From: an uncultured Actinomycetes bacterium
GTDB lineage: Bacteria; Actinomycetota; Actinomycetes; Nanopelagicales; Nanopelagicaceae
NCBI GenBank assembly: GCA_903932695.1
Contig: CAIZGZ010000055.1
Location: 1-8,079, forward strand
Reading direction: 5' to 3'
DNA: 8,079 nucleotides
Shown here piece by piece: positions 1-6,617 of the stretch. A program made the translations under genes and the position numbers. The notes beneath the pieces were generated by a model, which saw nothing but the letters and a program-made list of their open reading frames with translations, made no database searches and was not told the origin of the DNA. Positions within the stretch are counted from its first letter, which is position 1, and each line of letters starts with the position of its first letter.

Positions 1-1647
1 CTCACCGATAGCGGCTGCCAACTTTTCAACGATAGAAGGCGCACTCACGTGGCCATTTCCAACAGCGGCGTAGAGCGCTTCTATATCGGCATAGTGAAGG
101 TCGTGAGCAAGCTCAAGGATCGCTTGACCAGCCAAAATCTTTTGCAGCGGTAAGCCGGCCTTGCGCAGTTGTCTAGCGATTGACTCTTGACCCGCTTCAA
201 TAGCCTCTTCTTTGCGCTCCTTTGAGAACCAGGCTTTGATCTTGGAGCGAGCTCGTGGTGATTTAACGAAGTTGAGCCAATCCCGACTAGGTGCAGCGTT
301 CAAACTCTTATTTGTCACAACATCAACAACATCACCATTAGCCAACTCTGACTCGAGTGGAATCAATTTTCCATTCACCTTTGCGCCCACGCATCGGTTG
401 CCGACCTCTGTATGTACCGCATAAGCGAAATCAACCGGCGTCGAACCGGCCGGCAGGGCGATCACACTCCCCTTTGGCGTAAAGACAAAGACTTCAGGCG
501 TGCGAAGGTCGTACCGCAGGGTGTCAAGAAAGTCGGTGACATCTTCAGTCTCTTGTTGCCATTCATGCAATTGCTTGAGCCAGACCACGCCGGGATCTGT
601 ATCAGGGTTGGCTGGACCCTTCTGCTTGTACTTCCAGTGCGCGGCGATACCGAATTCAGCTCGGGCATGCATCTCGGCCGTGCGAATCTGTATCTCGACC
701 GCTTTGCCGTTTGGTCCGATGACCGTGGTGTGGAGCGATTGATAGAGGTTGAACTTCGGCATCGCGATGTAATCTTTAAATCGACCTGGAATTGGGCTCC
801 ATCGCGCATGGATTGCACCTAAGACTGCGTAGCAATCACGCACATCGTCGACAATGATGCGAATTCCCACCAGGTCATAGATCTCATTGAACTCGCGTCC
901 ACGAACGACCATCTTTTGAAAGACGCTATAGAGGTGCTTCTGGCGAGCTTTAACCGTTGATTTAATCGATTCGGCGGCGAGGTCTGACTCGATTGCCAGC
1001 GTTACTTCCTGCGCGAACTTCTCTCTCATCGGCGAGCGTTCATGGACGAGGCGTTCTATCTCCTCGAACTTCTTTGGCTCCATTACCTTAAAGGAGAGAT
1101 CTTCCAACTCCCACTTGATCGCATTCATACCCAGACGATGAGCAAGTGGCGCGTAGATATCGAGCGTCTCGCGAGCCTTTCGGGTAGCGCTCTCTGGATT
1201 GACGAAGGCCCAAGTTCTAGCGTTATGCAAACGGTCGCAGAGTTTGATCACCAGTACTCGAATATCTTTAGACATCGCGACGACCATCTTGCGTAAGGTC
1301 TGCGCCTCTGCGGTTGGTCCGTAAGTGAGTTTGTCGAGTTTGGTGACACCATCGACGAGCTGAGCCACCTCTTGGCCAAAGTCGGACTCAAGTCGCTCTA
1401 GGTTGTATTCGGTATCCTCCACCGTGTCGTGGAGTAGAGATGCAATCAAAGTTGTCTGGTCCATACCCAAGCCAGCCAATATTTCGGTGACCGCAACTGG
1501 GTGGGTGATATATGGCTCGCCGCTCTTACGGAACTGACCTTCATGGGCATCTCGCGCAATGATGTAGGCGCGTTCGATCTCAGAGAGGTCGATCTCGCTC
1601 CCGCTTTGAGCAATGAGATCGACAAGAGGGGCCAGCAATTGATCCAT
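1..1647 (-). CDS. rel: Bifunctional (p)ppGpp synthetase/hydrolase Rel (RelA/SpoT family), C-terminal part outside window
   Basis: This cytoplasmic enzyme makes (p)ppGpp from ATP and GTP/GDP on starved ribosomes and also hydrolyses it. The 549 codons present read without a stop and run off the left edge. The hydrolase HD domain is intact: H49, H73-D74, the E77-D78 pair and D138 (CDRLHN). The synthetase domain spans about 230-341, with YDLVGIR (257-263), RFKD (289-292), YQSLHTTV (302-309) and EIQIRT (318-323). RXKD marks bifunctional enzymes; monofunctional RelA has EXDD. A TGS domain follows (about 386-446, with H412 where the family contacts the tRNA CCA end), then part of the helical domain. 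The zinc-finger and ACT domains should lie beyond position 1. The ATG at 1647 is the first possible start after an in-frame TAG at 1681-1683; an AGAGGGG ribosome site lies 5 nt upstream but is buried in RNA structure. The N-terminus is short, with the family fold beginning almost at once. It lies 51 nt after secF; apt, usual here, is missing. Confidence 0.97.
   Translation of the reverse strand, partial: MDQLLAPLVDLIAQSGSEIDLSEIERAYIIARDAHEGQFRKSGEPYITHPVAVTEILAGLGMDQTTLIASLLHDTVEDTEYNLERLESDFGQEVAQLVDGVTKLDKLTYGPTAEAQTLRKMVVAMSKDIRVLVIKLCDRLHNARTWAFVNPESATRKARETLDIYAPLAHRLGMNAIKWELEDLSFKVMEPKKFEEIERLVHERSPMREKFAQEVTLAIESDLAAESIKSTVKARQKHLYSVFQKMVVRGREFNEIYDLVGIRIIVDDVRDCYAVLGAIHARWSPIPGRFKDYIAMPKFNLYQSLHTTVIGPNGKAVEIQIRTAEMHARAEFGIAAHWKYKQKGPANPDTDPGVVWLKQLHEWQQETEDVTDFLDTLRYDLRTPEVFVFTPKGSVIALPAGSTPVDFAYAVHTEVGNRCVGAKVNGKLIPLESELANGDVVDVVTNKSLNAAPSRDWLNFVKSPRARSKIKAWFSKERKEEAIEAGQESIARQLRKAGLPLQKILAGQAILELAHDLHYADIEALYAAVGNGHVSAPSIVEKLAAAIGE
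1588..1623 (-). promoter_or_regulatory. Second hairpin inside the start of rel (codons 9-20)
   Basis: GUCGAUCUC (1623-1615) and GAGAUCGAC (1596-1588) are perfectly complementary over 9 bp. Inside them GCUC (1611-1608) can pair with GAGC (1600-1597) around a 7-nt loop, leaving a 3-nt bulge. The element is exactly codons 9-20 and directly abuts the 13-bp core of the ribosome-site hairpin (1624-1660), so the two could stack. Its first arm also contains the UCGAU used by the extended form of that hairpin. A second copy of GAGAUCGA at 1581-1574 offers another partner. The pairing is visible; function is inferred. Confidence 0.45.
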
Positions 1648-1665
1648 GCTGACCCCTCTCTCGAT
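1618..1665 (-). promoter_or_regulatory. Predicted mRNA hairpin sequestering the rel ribosome-binding site, start codon in loop
   Basis: In the transcript, AGAGGGGUCAGC (1659-1648) is complementary to GCUGGCCCCUCU (1636-1625): 11 Watson-Crick pairs and one U-G. The 11-nt loop (1647-1637) begins with the rel AUG. The stem extends outward by a G-U pair and then, past one bulged G at 1623, by AUCGA (1665-1661) with UCGAU (1622-1618). That makes 18 pairs. The whole Shine-Dalgarno sequence is in the stem. The 3' arm is rel codons 5-10, so coding sequence supplies the anti-Shine-Dalgarno. The pairing is read directly from the sequence; the regulatory role is inference. No U-run follows, so it is not a typical intrinsic terminator. 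Confidence 0.6.
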
Positions 1666-1698
1666 TACTTCCGTGAAGAACTACATCTTCAGCGCTAA

Positions 1699-2793
1699 TT
1701 ACTGCTTGCGATGTGTCTTACGCTTTGGTTGATTGCGCGGACCGCGTTCGCGACCTTCCTTGGAGTGGGTCGAGGTCACAACTCCAGGCACATCGATGAC
1801 GCTCTCATCTAGCGCAGGGATTGATCCCGAAGCACCACGTTGGGCAACGCGCTTAGCGAGTGATTTCATCGCTGGCTCACGCTCACGCAACGAGGCGAGA
1901 ATTGGAGTAGCGACAAAGATCGATGAATAAGTTCCGGTAGCTAGACCGATAAAGAGCGCGAGCGAAAGATCCTTGAGTGTTCCTGCTCCGAGCAGACCAG
2001 CTCCGACGAAGAGAATCGAGGCTACCGGGAGAAGCGCGATCAACGAGGTGTTGAACGAGCGAACCAGGGTCTGATTGACCGCCAAGTTAGCTGCCTGTGA
2101 ATAGGTCATACGTGCTGTGCTTGTGATTGAACGAGTGTTCTCACGGACCTTATCGAAGACAACCACGGTGTCATAGAGCGAATAACCGAGAATGGTCAGA
2201 AAACCGATGACGGTTGCAGGTGTTACATCAAAACCAACAAGCGCATAGATTCCAACGGTAATAAAGACGTCGTGAAGTACCGCGATGATCGCAGCCGCAG
2301 CCATCTTGGGTTCAAACGCTAACGCGAGGTAGAGCATGACGCAGAGCAAGAAACCAATGAGTCCTTGGATAGCTTTATGCGAGATGTCCTTGCCCCATGA
2401 TGGTCCGATGCTCATCACGTTAATGTCCGCGACTGGAACATTGAAGGCCTTGGAGAGTTGATTCTCAACAGCATTGTTCTGCTCGTTCGAGAGAACACCA
2501 GTTGTGACTTCGAGTTTGTTCTTACCGATCTTTTGCACGATCGATTCGGTGGTTACGCCAGCATCGGCTACCGCCTTCTGTCCCTGAACAACGGTTGCAG
2601 AAGGAGCCGTAAGCGTGAACTGCGAGCCACCCTTGAACTCAATACCGAGGTGTAGTCCGCGAGCACCTAGTGCTGTTGCCGATACGACGATCACAAGGAG
2701 TGAGAGTGCGTACCAACGACGACGGTTTCCAATGATGTTAAATGACTTCTCGCCGCGATAGAGGCGGCCACCCATTCCAGCTAGACGTGACAT
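1699..2793 (-). CDS. secF: Protein translocase subunit SecF
   Basis: With SecD, SecF forms the membrane complex that uses the proton gradient to help pull proteins out of the SecYEG channel on the outer face. The 364 residues show the family layout: a cytoplasmic N-terminus, TM1 (about 27-44), the GIEFKGG motif (50-56), an outer loop to about 137, then five more membrane segments. TM2 lies about 141-160 and TM3 holds H174-D175. TM4 carries GYSLYDTVVVFDKVREN (203-219), the SecF signature with D208. A cytoplasmic tail from about 303 ends in a strongly basic stretch (346-364, KRKTHRKQ at the end). The ATG directly follows the secD stop (TAAATG), so translation is almost certainly coupled. A GGAAAGGA ribosome site lies about 10 nt upstream inside secD. 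Frame and length are normal for the family. Confidence 0.98.
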   Translation of the reverse strand: MSRLAGMGGRLYRGEKSFNIIGNRRRWYALSLLVIVVSATALGARGLHLGIEFKGGSQFTLTAPSATVVQGQKAVADAGVTTESIVQKIGKNKLEVTTGVLSNEQNNAVENQLSKAFNVPVADINVMSIGPSWGKDISHKAIQGLIGFLLCVMLYLALAFEPKMAAAAIIAVLHDVFITVGIYALVGFDVTPATVIGFLTILGYSLYDTVVVFDKVRENTRSITSTARMTYSQAANLAVNQTLVRSFNTSLIALLPVASILFVGAGLLGAGTLKDLSLALFIGLATGTYSSIFVATPILASLREREPAMKSLAKRVAQRGASGSIPALDESVIDVPGVVTSTHSKEGRERGPRNQPKRKTHRKQ

Positions 2794-4353
2794 TTACTCA
2801 ACATCCTTTCCGGTGAGAACACCCAAGCTCTTAGCTGAGAAGCCAGAGAGTGAGTGACCGTTTGCATAGAACGCAACCTTGGAGAGAACACTCACCAACG
2901 GCTTTGTGAAGAAGAAGACCACGAAGAGATCCACCAAAGTTGTGAGACCGAGCGTGAATGCGAATCCACGTACATCTCCGACTGCAAAGAAGTAGAGAAC
3001 CGCTGATGCGATCAGAGAGACAAAGTCAGCGACGATAATTGTGCGCTTGGCGCGAGACCAACCGGTCTCCACGGCGGTGCGAAGGCTTCTACCTTCGCGA
3101 ACCTCATCACGCAAACGCTCGAAGTAGACGATAAAGGAGTCGGCCGTAATACCGATCGAGACAATCGCGCCTGCAATGCCGGCGAGCGACAAGGTGAAGC
3201 CAATCCACTTTCCGAGCAACAAGAAGAGAAGGTAGGTGGTAGCTCCGGCAACAGTGAGAGAGCCAACGCTGACCAGACCCAATCCGCGGTAGTAGAGAAC
3301 CGAGTACAAAATAACAAGAAGAAGTCCGATCGCACCGGCCAAGAGACCGTCGTGCAATTGGTTAGATCCTAAAGTTGGCGAAACTTGCTGCACGTCACCA
3401 CGATCAAAGGAGAGTGGAAGTGCACCAAACTTGAGATTGTTAGCAAGAGTTGACGCTGTTGCCTGGCTGAAATTACCGGTGATCTGAGCATTACCAGCTG
3501 TAATCGCCTGAATAATGCGCGGAGCCTCAACAACGAGTCCATCGAGAACGATGGCAACTTCATTCTGTGGCGCAGCAAGAGAGGTGACAGCCTTAGTGAG
3601 GGCGCCAAACTTTGTTGTGCCATTTCCATTGAAATCAAGGAGAACCTGCCAGCCATTGCCAGAGGTTTGGTCGAGTGCTGCAGCAGCGGTCTTGATATCT
3701 GTACCAAGTACTTGAGCTGGGGCAAGAATGTATTTAGTTGCACCGGTCTGATCGCAGGTGACGAGTGGAGCGTTAGCGTTATCAAGGCTGCCACCCACAC
3801 GATTAGCCGCCTTTGTGCAATCAAGGGCGCCGAATTGCGCATCGAGCGCTGCGTTCACTCCGGTAGGGAATGTTGCAGTTGGCGCACTCTTGGTTGTGAC
3901 ACCCTTCGCGCTCTTCGTTGTTGTGCTGACGGTGTTCACTGCACTTGATGTTGCATTTCCGGCACCAGATGCGAGCACCTGACGGAAGCGAAGTTCTGCG
4001 GTCTGACCAACTTCATTCACCACAGTCTGTCCGGTCACACCAGGCACTGAGATAACGATCTGTTGATTCGCGCCAGTTCCTTGAGCAGCAACAGTGCTCT
4101 CGGCGACACCCAGTGAGTTCACGCGTTCGCGGATAATCGACACTGCAGTATTGATCGCTGCGGTCGTGACCTTCTCCCCTGCTTTTGGTGTCAAAGTGAC
4201 GCTGGTACCGCCGCGCAGATCGAGACCAAGCTTGACCTTGTCGTTCTGGAAGAAAGCCAGAGCCGAGAAGGCGATCAGGGTGACGAACAAAATAGCGATG
4301 GTGCGGCCCGATTTACGAGGCGCCTTAATGGACTTAGAAATGTTGGCAGACAT
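2794..4353 (-). CDS. secD: Protein translocase subunit SecD
   Basis: SecD is the partner of SecF in the proton-driven accessory complex of the Sec translocon. From the ATG at 4353 it has 519 residues: a basic N-terminus, TM1 (about 18-35), LGLDLRGG (42-49), a large outer domain, and five membrane segments between about 337 and 490. TM4 carries the conserved acidic motif GITADSFIVYFERLRDE, with D405 as the likely proton-path residue. The outer domain has a Ser/Thr/Ala-rich stretch (about 129-165) and two cysteines (C179, C200), plausibly a disulfide, as I recall for other actinobacterial SecD. A TTG at 4362 would add three residues; I prefer ATG because neither has a clear Shine-Dalgarno and ATG is the stronger start. 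It lies 11 nt after the ruvB stop, so coupling is likely. yajC, often just upstream, is absent. Confidence 0.97.
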   Translation of the reverse strand: MSANISKSIKAPRKSGRTIAILFVTLIAFSALAFFQNDKVKLGLDLRGGTSVTLTPKAGEKVTTAAINTAVSIIRERVNSLGVAESTVAAQGTGANQQIVISVPGVTGQTVVNEVGQTAELRFRQVLASGAGNATSSAVNTVSTTTKSAKGVTTKSAPTATFPTGVNAALDAQFGALDCTKAANRVGGSLDNANAPLVTCDQTGATKYILAPAQVLGTDIKTAAAALDQTSGNGWQVLLDFNGNGTTKFGALTKAVTSLAAPQNEVAIVLDGLVVEAPRIIQAITAGNAQITGNFSQATASTLANNLKFGALPLSFDRGDVQQVSPTLGSNQLHDGLLAGAIGLLLVILYSVLYYRGLGLVSVGSLTVAGATTYLLFLLLGKWIGFTLSLAGIAGAIVSIGITADSFIVYFERLRDEVREGRSLRTAVETGWSRAKRTIIVADFVSLIASAVLYFFAVGDVRGFAFTLGLTTLVDLFVVFFFTKPLVSVLSKVAFYANGHSLSGFSAKSLGVLTGKDVE

Positions 4354-4360
4354 AAGGCGC
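4320..4360 (-). other. Inverted repeat covering the secD start codon
   Basis: GCGCCUUA (4360-4353) and UAAGGCGC (4327-4320) are perfectly complementary over 8 bp, 25 nt apart; with a one-base bulge the U and G of the secD AUG can pair too. The second arm lies in secD codons 9-12. A repeat of this size with this spacing is expected several times by chance in 8 kb, so only its position makes it notable. Confidence 0.25.
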
Positions 4361-4364
4361 AAGT

Positions 4365-5402
4365 CTAGGCATCAAGCGACGGCATGTCGAAAATGCCGGG
4401 CTGATTAGCGGGTGGTTTTAAGCCCAAATGCGCCCAGCCAGCCGCTGTCGCCACCCGGCCTCGTGGCGTTCTGGCGATATAGCCCATTCGCACCAGAAAG
4501 GGCTCGGCCAAGGACTCGATCGTCTCGGCCTCTTCGCCAACGCTCATCGCCAAGGTTGAGATACCTACCGGACCACCATTAAAGCGCTTGATCAAAATAT
4601 CGAGCAGCGCCTTATCGAGGCGATCTAGTCCAACCTCATCGACCTCGTACATTTCAAGCGCAGCCTGTGCGATTGGGAGCGTGATCACGCCATCACCGTG
4701 AACTTGCGCGTAATCCCTCACTCGTCGAAGTAGTCGATTGGCAACGCGAGGCGTTCCGCGTGAGCGTGACCCTAGCTCTAGGACCGAATCACCATCGATT
4801 CCGGTCTCGAGCAAATCCGCGCTGCGTGCCACAATCGTCGCCAGATCCGCGTTCTCGTAGAAATCCAACTGGGCTGTAAAACCGAATCGATCTCGAAGTG
4901 GGCTCGGCAGGAGCCCGGCGCGAGTTGTTGCCCCAACTAAAGTGAAGTGAGGCAGGTTAAGCGGAATGGATGTGGCACCCGCTCCTTTGCCGACGATGAC
5001 ATCAACCCGGAAATCTTCCATCGCGAGATAGAGCATCTCTTCAGCCGGACGAGACATACGATGAATTTCATCGAGAAAGAGAATCTCGCCTTCGACCAAT
5101 GACGAGAGAATCGCAGCCAAGTCACCGGCATGTTGAATCGCGGGCCCGCTAGTGATCCGAATCGGTGCACCCATCTCGCTGGCAATAATCATGGCGAGCG
5201 TTGTCTTTCCTAGCCCCGGTGGACCAGAAAGCAGTATGTGGTCGGCTGGTGAATTTCGAGAACGAGCCGCACGCAACAAGAGATCGATCTGATTGGCCAC
5301 TCGTTCTTGACCGACAAAATCTTTAAGAGTTTTAGGGCGTAGTGCGAGTTCTGAAGCTCGCTCCGCGTCATCCGCACCGGAGTTCATGGAGATGTTGCTC
5401 AT
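4365..5402 (-). CDS. ruvB: Holliday junction branch migration ATPase RuvB
   Basis: RuvB is the AAA+ motor that drives branch migration of Holliday junctions as hexamers on either side of the RuvA-bound crossover. The 345 residues carry all the expected motifs: Walker A GPPGLGKT (60-67), Walker B LFLDEIH (107-113), sensor 1 GATTRAG (156-162, T159), the arginine finger in PLRDRFG (167-173, R171) and sensor 2 in [16 protein letters not shown] (R218). A winged-helix DNA-binding domain closes the protein, including the conserved FNGGPVG and [10 protein letters not shown] stretches. Start and upstream stop share ATGA with ruvA, a 4-nt overlap that implies translational coupling; only a weak ribosome site is visible. 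Length is normal for the family and no key residue is missing. Confidence 0.99.
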   Translation of the reverse strand: MSNISMNSGADDAERASELALRPKTLKDFVGQERVANQIDLLLRAARSRNSPADHILLSGPPGLGKTTLAMIIASEMGAPIRITSGPAIQHAGDLAAILSSLVEGEILFLDEIHRMSRPAEEMLYLAMEDFRVDVIVGKGAGATSIPLNLPHFTLVGATTRAGLLPSPLRDRFGFTAQLDFYENADLATIVARSADLLETGIDGDSVLELGSRSRGTPRVANRLLRRVRDYAQVHGDGVITLPIAQAALEMYEVDEVGLDRLDKALLDILIKRFNGGPVGISTLAMSVGEEAETIESLAEPFLVRMGYIARTPRGRVATAAGWAHLGLKPPANQPGIFDMPSLDA

Positions 5403-5998
5403 GAGTGAGCACCCGCTGCCAATGCGGCTCGAAGCAGTTCTGCGATCTCCCGTGACGACGGATCGGTGATCTCTTGCGCGACAATCTCTATCCGAGCAGT
5501 CGCATCCTTAGCAGTGAAACCCAATCCGACAAGGGCCATCAGCACTTGATCGCGCCATGGTGCGATTGCGGTATGAGAAGAGCTGGAAACTTGAGTGAAA
5601 GCCGGAATCTTCTCTTTGAGCTCCAAAATAACCCGTTGCGCACCCTTCTTACCCAGCCCAGGAATCCGTTCGATTGCACTGGCATTCTCTGTGGTGATCG
5701 CCGAGAACAATTCTTGTGGGTCATAGATGGAGAGGGCTGAGAGCGCGACTTTAGGGCCAATTCCAGAGACGCTTTGTAATAATTCAAAGACCTCTTTTGC
5801 TTGCTGGCTCTCAAATCCGTACAGGGTCATGGAATCTTCTCGAACAACGAGTTGAGTGAAGAGAGATGCGCGGTTGCCGACCACGAGCCCAGCGCTGGTT
5901 CGCGGAGTGATGTGAATAAGGTAGCCAACTCCATTGACATCGATCACAACCGAAGAAGTCGTGATCGCAGAGATGGTTCCGGTCAGTGTTGCAATCAT
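5399..5998 (-). CDS. ruvA: Holliday junction DNA-binding protein RuvA
   Basis: RuvA binds four-way junctions as tetramers and loads RuvB. The 199 residues give an OB-fold (about 1-62, starting MIATLTGTI) with the acidic pin E54-D55 that separates the strands. Two helix-hairpin-helix motifs follow: VSGIGPK (77-83) and [11 protein letters not shown] (112-122). The C-terminal three-helix domain (about 145-195) contacts RuvB. The gene overlaps ruvC upstream and ruvB downstream, both through ATGA. AAGAAGG about 10 nt before the ATG is a possible ribosome site. Length is normal for the family. Confidence 0.98.
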   Translation of the reverse strand: MIATLTGTISAITTSSVVIDVNGVGYLIHITPRTSAGLVVGNRASLFTQLVVREDSMTLYGFESQQAKEVFELLQSVSGIGPKVALSALSIYDPQELFSAITTENASAIERIPGLGKKGAQRVILELKEKIPAFTQVSSSSHTAIAPWRDQVLMALVGLGFTAKDATARIEIVAQEITDPSSREIAELLRAALAAGAHS

Positions 5999-6543
5999 GA
6001 GAGCGAGACCTTCTTGAGTGCGGAGATGCGAGCCCGTTCTTTTACTGCCGCCGCAGCCAACTTATTCTGCGCTCCTCCGCGCCAGTGATGGCAGATTGCC
6101 AGTGCAAGAGCGTCGGTGCTATCCACGGGTTTTGGAATTTCAGAGAGGTTAAGGAGTTTTTGCACCATGGTTGCGATCTGCTTCTTATCCGCTCGACCAG
6201 AGCCAGTCACGGCTGCCTTCACTTCGGTTGGAGTGTGCATGACAACCGGGATACCGGCCTTGGCTGATAACAGCAGAGCTACCCCAGCTGCCTGGCCAGT
6301 AGCCATCGCAGTTCGAACGTTGAGTTGCGAGAAGACGCGTTCTACCGCAATGACATCCGGGCGATAGCGATCAATCCACTCCTGCAGGCTTTGCTCTAAT
6401 TGAAGCAGGCGAGATTCAAGAGGAGCATCGATATCGGTCAGGATTACTCCGACTCCCACCATAGAGAGCTGCTGAGCTCCTGAGTTTTCTACTACTCCAA
6501 CGCCGCAGCGAGTGAGTCCAGGGTCGATTCCTAGCACCCTCAT
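5995..6543 (-). CDS. ruvC: Crossover junction endodeoxyribonuclease RuvC
   Basis: RuvC cuts Holliday junctions symmetrically after RuvAB branch migration. It is a 182-residue RNase H-like nuclease. The four catalytic acids are in place: D7 ([10 protein letters not shown]), E68 (AVERVF), D141 and D144 ([14 protein letters not shown]). I start it at the ATG at 6543, giving MRVLGIDPG, the usual family N-terminus, with GAGG 5 nt upstream. An in-frame ATG at 6561 would add six residues (MQHEAT) with no better ribosome site. The stop overlaps the ruvA start by ATGA. I see no mycobacterial-type SOS box (TCGAAC-N4-GTTCGA) in front of it. Confidence 0.97.
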   Translation of the reverse strand: MRVLGIDPGLTRCGVGVVENSGAQQLSMVGVGVILTDIDAPLESRLLQLEQSLQEWIDRYRPDVIAVERVFSQLNVRTAMATGQAAGVALLLSAKAGIPVVMHTPTEVKAAVTGSGRADKKQIATMVQKLLNLSEIPKPVDSTDALALAICHHWRGGAQNKLAAAAVKERARISALKKVSLS

Positions 6544-6548
6544 AGTGG

Positions 6549-6553
6549 CCTCA
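6549..6553 (-). promoter_or_regulatory. Ribosome-binding site that decides the ruvC start
   Basis: TGAGG lies 5 nt before the ATG at 6543 and would be too far inside the gene if translation began at 6561, so it supports the shorter RuvC. Confidence 0.6.
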
Positions 6554-6571
6554 TGCTGCACATCTCATGCT
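6550..6571 (-). repeat. Short direct repeat before ruvC
   Basis: The 8-mer AGCATGAG occurs at 6571-6564 and again at 6557-6550, a 14-nt period. The second copy contains most of the ruvC ribosome site. It is short enough to be chance. Confidence 0.4.
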
Positions 6572-6572
6572 C

Positions 6573-6617
6573 CGCAGTCTAAACCCTGCGCTCTAGCACC
6601 GCTTGGATTAAGCGGTG
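6573..6617 (-). other. Two small hairpins between yebC and ruvC
   Basis: CACCGCTT (6617-6610) and AAGCGGTG (6604-6597) form a perfect 8-bp stem with a 5-nt loop; the yebC stop codon TAA (6610-6608) straddles stem and loop. Next, CGCAG (6590-6586) and CTGCG (6577-6573) form a 5-bp stem with an 8-nt loop. No run of T follows either, so they are not standard intrinsic terminators. They may slow transcription, protect an mRNA end or mark an RNA cleavage site; this is inference. Confidence 0.45.

Noticed and set aside
412..822. 136-codon plus-strand reading frame
   Set aside because: It is antisense to the synthetase and TGS region of rel and resembles no protein; rel in the opposite strand is clearly coding.
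3369..3842. 157-codon minus-strand frame inside secD
   Set aside because: Same strand, other frame; the secD protein is intact and recognisable throughout.
4354..4400. Arrest-peptide leader upstream of secD, as known for secDF in some bacteria (VemP in Vibrio)
   Set aside because: ruvB ends 11 nt before secD, leaving no room for a leader peptide gene.
5396..5411. 6-bp hairpin TGCTCA/TGAGCA at the ruvA-ruvB overlap
   Set aside because: Stems this short are expected many times in 8 kb by chance and no other signal supports it.
6544..6561. Longer RuvC from the ATG at 6561
   Set aside because: The family begins MRVLGIDPG and a GAGG site is correctly placed only for 6543.
6576..6581. TAGACT on the minus strand as a -10 box for ruvC
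   Set aside because: Nothing like a -35 element lies 16-18 bp upstream; too weak to call.
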